Of a stretch of DNA of 64,000 nucleotides, positions 59,904 to 64,000 are shown piece by piece. The DNA is from Cacajao melanocephalus (taxonomy: Eukaryota > Chordata > Mammalia > Primates > Pitheciidae). The notes under the pieces were generated by a model. It saw nothing but the letters and a program-made list of their open reading frames with translations, made no database searches and was not told the origin of the DNA. The position numbers and the translations under genes are program-made. Location: the NCBI GenBank assembly GCA_963573385.1, contig CAUYLG010039286.1, positions 62,001 to 126,000 of the forward strand. Reading direction: 5' to 3'. Each line of letters begins with the position of its first letter. The first letter of the stretch is position 1.

Positions 59904-61200
59904 CAGAGCAAAAGAAATATTTTCTTTTCAGAAGAATTACAGTTAATATGTGTTGAAGAAATAATTTTTTAAATTTAAATTTTAAAAGACATAGTTTTTA
60001 AAATCACTGTTTAACAACCACCAATGAAATAATCAGTTTTGCAAGGAACATCAATGTATGCTTAAAAAAAAAAAAAGTATGTGTATGTGTGTGTGTGTAG
60101 CATTATACATAGAAAGATTAAGATGGCAAGATGTTAATGATATTGAATCTATAACATGGATATACAGGTATTCTCTGTATTATTCCTTCAACTTCTTTGT
60201 ATGTTTTCAATACCAACTCCATTCCATGTTTGACTGGAGAATAGAAACTCAGTCCTAACCAGGAGATAATCCATACTTTCCGTTACTAAGAGACCTTTGC
60301 ATATATATTATTTTCCTACCCCTTCAAGCACAAAATTTACATAATGGAGGGAATTTTCTGCTGCTGATGAATTTAACAAAGGGCTTAATTCCCAAGAGCT
60401 GCAAGATGATTTGCTTTGCATGTATGCAGAAAAGTTCACGAACTAAAGAAAAGTGGCATTGGAGTTTCCACACTCAAGTTCCCCACGTGACAGACACTAC
60501 TTGGCACAAAGTAGGGAACTAGGTTGATTGATATTCTAAAGTTAAAATTTAAGTATCCAGCTACACTTACAACTTAGTCTTAGATTTGCCATTATTCATT
60601 TATTAAAGGATCATTGAATTCCTCCCTATTCTCTATTTTTATTAATACACACGTCTCAAGAAAAACCTGAGAAAATGGCTAACATTAGATCATGTCTTGT
60701 ATTCATGGATAGCTGTTCTGGTATTCTCTTCAGCTATGAACTGTATCCATGGTGGCAAGGGGAAAAGAAGAGTCTCGTTATTTCTAGCATAACTTTAGTG
60801 CAGTCCTCAAATTGACAAATCCTCTCTTATCTCATTTTTTTAAATTCACTGTTTCTAAAGCCATAAAATAAAATGCTCTTACAGTTAGTAATTTTTGCAT
60901 AAGCATGACAGTGATTTTTAATGTTTCTATTCTTATTGCAAACTATATTTAAATTAATCTTAATCATATCTAAACATCTTAATCATATCATTTCTAAATA
61001 TGAAATGTGCTAACTGGTCTTGGTATATAAAACCAGATCTGACCTATAACTGCATCATCTTTGTGGGTACACATCCCAGTGTTTCTGGGGACCACAGGTC
61101 TGCTTCAGTGATGGTGTTTAACAAACTGAAATGTATTGCAATTTTATGCTAGAAAAGGTTCATCCATCCTGAGCCTGTCACAAACTCTAGGATGGAATCA
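59904..61200. other. Intergenic, nothing supported
   Basis: AT-rich, with an A run and TG repeat at 60,064-60,098. No recognisable gene. Confidence 0.5.
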
Positions 61201-61204
61201 GCTA

Positions 61205-61259
61205 TTAGGTAGGAGCAAATGTAATGGCAAAAACTGCAATTAGTTTTGCACCTACCTAA
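61205..61259. mobile_element. MADE1 mini-mariner, 55 bp, hairpin-forming
   Basis: Ends TTAGGTAGGAGCAAA and TTTTGCACCTACCTAA, with TA on both sides. The arms pair over about 21 bp with three mismatches around a short loop. Confidence 0.85.
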
Positions 61260-61401
61260 TAGCTCTGTAATCTGTGCTACAAAGCCATCTGATGGTATAG
61301 GAAGAGAACAATAGCTGAAAAAATATTGTATTAAATTGTAATTTCCAGAAAGAGTTTGTTGAGGAGGAACAATAAACAATTCTGTAAAAAACATTCAAGG
61401 A

Positions 61402-61700
61402 GGCCGGGCACGGTGGCTCACACCTGTAATCCCAGCACGTTCGGAGGCCACAGCAGGTGGATCATGAGGTCAGGAGTTCGAGACCAACCTGGCCAAGATG
61501 GTGAAACCCAGTCTCTACTAAAAATACAAAAATTAGCTAGGCATGGTGGTGGGTGCCTGCAATCCCAGCTACTTGAGAGACTGAGGCAGATCATTGCTTG
61601 AACCCAGGAGGCGAAGTTTGCGGTGAGCTGAGATCGTGCCACTGCACTCCAACCTGGGTGACAGAGGGAGACTCCGTCTCAAAACAAAAACAAAAGTGAA
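61402..61700 (+). mobile_element. Alu (Sc/Y-like), sense
   Basis: GGCCGGGCACGGTGGCTCAC, with GGTGGATCATGAGGTCAGGA, a feature of Sc/Y Alus. Ends with CAAAACAAAAACAAAA tail. Probably the youngest Alu here. Confidence 0.94.
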
Positions 61701-61954
61701 AACAAAACGTTCAAGGATGCTGACTTTATCCATGCTAATTCTTAAACTAATGGGTTTGGAAGAGCTTTAGTTTTAACATTCTCTAACTTTAATTTTCCCT
61801 TAAGATGGTTGTGTCCAAAGTAGATTACACACACTTCTGGGTGTACACGAGAAGATACACCAGAGAACTTCAATTTATGTTTATTTTTCATCTAAAAACA
61901 GGATGAGAAGAAAGCTTTACATATACTTAATGTACAGGTTGACACTGATGTAAT

Positions 61955-62230
61955 CTGTATTAGTCAGAGTTCTCCAGAGAGACTTAAACAATAAAATATA
62001 GAGAGATCTATAAGAGGAGATTTATTATGAGAATTGGTTCACGTACTTACAGAGGCTGAGAGGTCTCACAATCTGCTGTCTGCAAGCTGTAGAACGAGGA
62101 AAGCTGGTGGTGTAATTCAGTCTGAAGATAAAGCCCCTCAGAACCAGGGGAGCTGACAGTGTGACTCCCAGGCTCAGTCAGCGGGTGAGAAAAGAGAGCA
62201 GAAGGGCTGTCACTAAGATAGGCCCTTGAA
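61955..62230. mobile_element. LTR-like remnant (ERVL/MaLR-type)
   Basis: TATTAGTCAGAGTTCTCCAGAG and GAGGAGATTTATTATGAGAATTG are a widespread LTR pattern. Family name uncertain; joins directly to the LTR-like copy B. Confidence 0.5.
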
Positions 62231-62235
62231 TCACG

Positions 62236-62775
62236 TATGCTCAGCCCCCAAGACCACCCTAACTCCACCCTGATGGATGGAGTTTGTGGTAAAATCCATG
62301 ACCAGCACATCTTGGAGAAAGAACTGGGCACCGATAAAAATCCCCTAAAGTGGCTCATGCCCAGTCCATCTAGGCCATAAACCCCAGTAACCCCATTCTC
62401 ATTACACAGTCATTATAATAAAGTTTACATGTGGTTTTGCCTCCCTGAGTGGGCTTTCCTTAATGAATTATGAATCATGGGTGAAAACATGCACAGTTTA
62501 ATTTCAATGATATAACTATAAATGCCAATCAAATGACATCATCCTGTCACTCAAACATAGCCCAAGCCTCAACTCCTCCCCACAAACCCCATAAATGCAC
62601 TGAGCTCTGCAAAGAGGAGCCGATTTCACTTCACAGAGATCAGCCCGCTCTCCCTCTGAGAGTGTATTACTGGGCTTCAGTAAGCTTTGTTTCAAGCTTG
62701 TATTTTGGTGTTAGTTTGCATTTCTTTGCTCACTATCACAAGAACCGAGATTGCTAAGCTAGAGCTCCAACTCTG
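62236..62775 (+). mobile_element. Unidentified LTR-like repeat, copy B
   Basis: Co-linear with 29,885-30,420 on the opposite strand. Landmarks: CCAGCACATCTTGGAGAAAG, CATGCCCAGTCCATCTAGGCC, GAGTGGGCTTTCCTTAA, TCTCCCTCTGAGAGTG and TCACAAGAACCGAGA. Confidence 0.7.
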
Positions 62776-62849
62776 TTCATCTCCTTGGTCGAAGGGTCCA
62801 TCCCAATGCAAGATCCCCGGTAACAATAATACCTGCTTCTTGATATAAG

Positions 62850-63080
62850 GATTAAATGATTTTTTTAAAAGTGCTGAGAAATGCCTGTTACATAGTAAGC
62901 ACTTAACACATGCTGATTATTTAAATCTAAATTTTCACAACCTCCCTAAGAGGTACATATTATTATTCCCATCTTACAATAGAGAAAATAATCTCAGAGT
63001 AGTTAATTTTCTTGGGTCTTACAACAAGTAAGTGATGGTGCTGGTGCTGGTATTTGTACTTATGTTGAGTGGTTTGACTC
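62850..63080 (+). mobile_element. MIR SINE
   Basis: GTTACATAGTAAGCACTTAAC, CACAACCTCCCTAAGAGGTA and ACAACAAGTAAGTGATGG are MIR-like in order. Confidence 0.6.
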
Positions 63081-63121
63081 TAAAATTCTTCTTTTCTCTA
63101 TATCAAATAGCCCCATGAGGA

Positions 63122-63123
<2 letters not shown>

Positions 63124-63166
<43 letters not shown>
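63124..63166. repeat. GT microsatellite, about 43 bp
   Basis: Pure (TG)n, about 21 units; likely polymorphic. Confidence 0.95.
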
Positions 63167-63168
<2 letters not shown>

Positions 63169-64000
63169 AAACGAGAACCAAGCAGAAGCTTATGGTAGAG
63201 ACAAGACTATCTGAGTCATGTATGATCTTCATTACTATTTTGGTCAAAATATCTGGAAATCAGATTTGACAAAAATCTTTTTCGGAATATGATTAGGATG
63301 ATGAATTGTGCTCTAAGTGTTGAGAAGCTATTTTATAAGATGTGGGAAAATCTCTAATACCTATGTGCAGAACGTGGCCTTGGAGTTTCAAGTTTTATCA
63401 CAAAATGATAACTCTTGTTACTGTCTATATATGAACAAATGTAAATCTCTACCTAATTTCTAAATTACCTACTGCCTATTCCATGGCTTTGTTCTTGTAG
63501 TTTACTTCTACCTATGTGTAGCAAACACTAGAAAACTTAAGCATATTTTTTAAAAAAGCATCAGAGATGTTTTACTTCTCTAAGAAACAAAGCTGTTGAC
63601 ATGGAAAGAACTGAGCAAGTATCAACAATGTAGCATACTTTGCTTTTTTCCCCATGCTGTATTGTAGATAACTGGAATAGTTCAGGCACCACATCTAAGC
63701 TCTTACATAAGTCTTATGCAAGAGTTGTGAGCCAGTTCTTTCCTGAATCAGTGTCAGAGCTAATTCAGATACTTAAGGACCTTTGCTTCCTAATATTCTT
63801 GGTAAGCATGGCATACACTTACTTAGTTCACTTTGGTTGTTTTTTAATTACTTGGGTAAACACACACACACTTACATTTATAAACATCCTTGTCAACAAA
63901 ACGAAAGCTCACATTGTGTTCCTCCAAGTATACATAACCTGGGTTGCATAGGGGAAAGGGAGGGAAAGCTTCTCTATCGTGAACGCTATTTTCTGAAACT
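63167..64000. other. Intergenic, nothing supported
   Basis: An open frame of 103 codons on + (63,640-63,951) has no recognisable domain. AT-rich sequence to the window end. Confidence 0.45.

Noticed and set aside
63640..63951. 103-codon + frame near the right edge
   Set aside because: Hydrophobic but without recognisable family; length is within chance for AT-rich DNA of this size.

Overview
The window is anthropoid-primate nuclear DNA, human or a close relative. The evidence is dense Alu elements of J and S type in both orientations, THE1/MST/MLT1-type MaLR LTRs, a primate L1P 3' tail, MADE1 mini-mariners, CpG-poor isochore-like sequence, and one CpG island sitting on a housekeeping-type first exon. 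There are no operons, phage or bacterial features. I recognise the one real gene as LONRF1 (8p23.1 in human). A few residues differ from the human protein as I remember it, so a non-human catarrhine is possible; this is not tested.

Region 1-20,900: the 5' half of LONRF1 on the minus strand. Seven coding exons (1684-1798, 3080-3176, 3274-3514, 4365-4514, 7266-7388, 8652-8770 and 20094-20814) join in phase with GT-AG boundaries. They give the first 522 residues of a protein of about 773: RING finger 1, TPR-type helices, a charged linker and RING finger 2. The Lon N-terminal substrate-binding domain and the 3' end lie beyond position 1. Intron 1 is 11.3 kb; intron 5 is only 97 bp.

Region 19,430-21,480: CpG island promoter of LONRF1 with GC boxes, an inverted CCAAT box, CRE-like half-sites and a short CGG repeat just 5' of the start codon.

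Region 21,500-64,000: intergenic DNA upstream of LONRF1 with no supportable protein gene. Most of it is transposon remains: a near full-length, decayed, antisense L1 (about 44.8-52.2 kb) carrying later Alu and MaLR insertions; a MaLR element with internal region (58.3-59.9 kb); several solo MaLR LTRs; two oppositely oriented copies of one unidentified LTR-like repeat (29.9 and 62.2 kb); a close inverted repeat of TATA-bearing LTR-like sequence (31.3/32.0 kb); a twin-primed inverted L1 end (37.1-37.6 kb); L2, MIR, Tigger and Charlie fossils; and several microsatellites.

I found no convincing new biological system. The points most worth checking are the in-frame open intron 5 of LONRF1, the 5'-UTR CGG tract, the MADE1 hairpins (miR-548-like), the LTR inverted repeat, and an unassigned 1.1-kb stretch at 32.7-33.85 kb.
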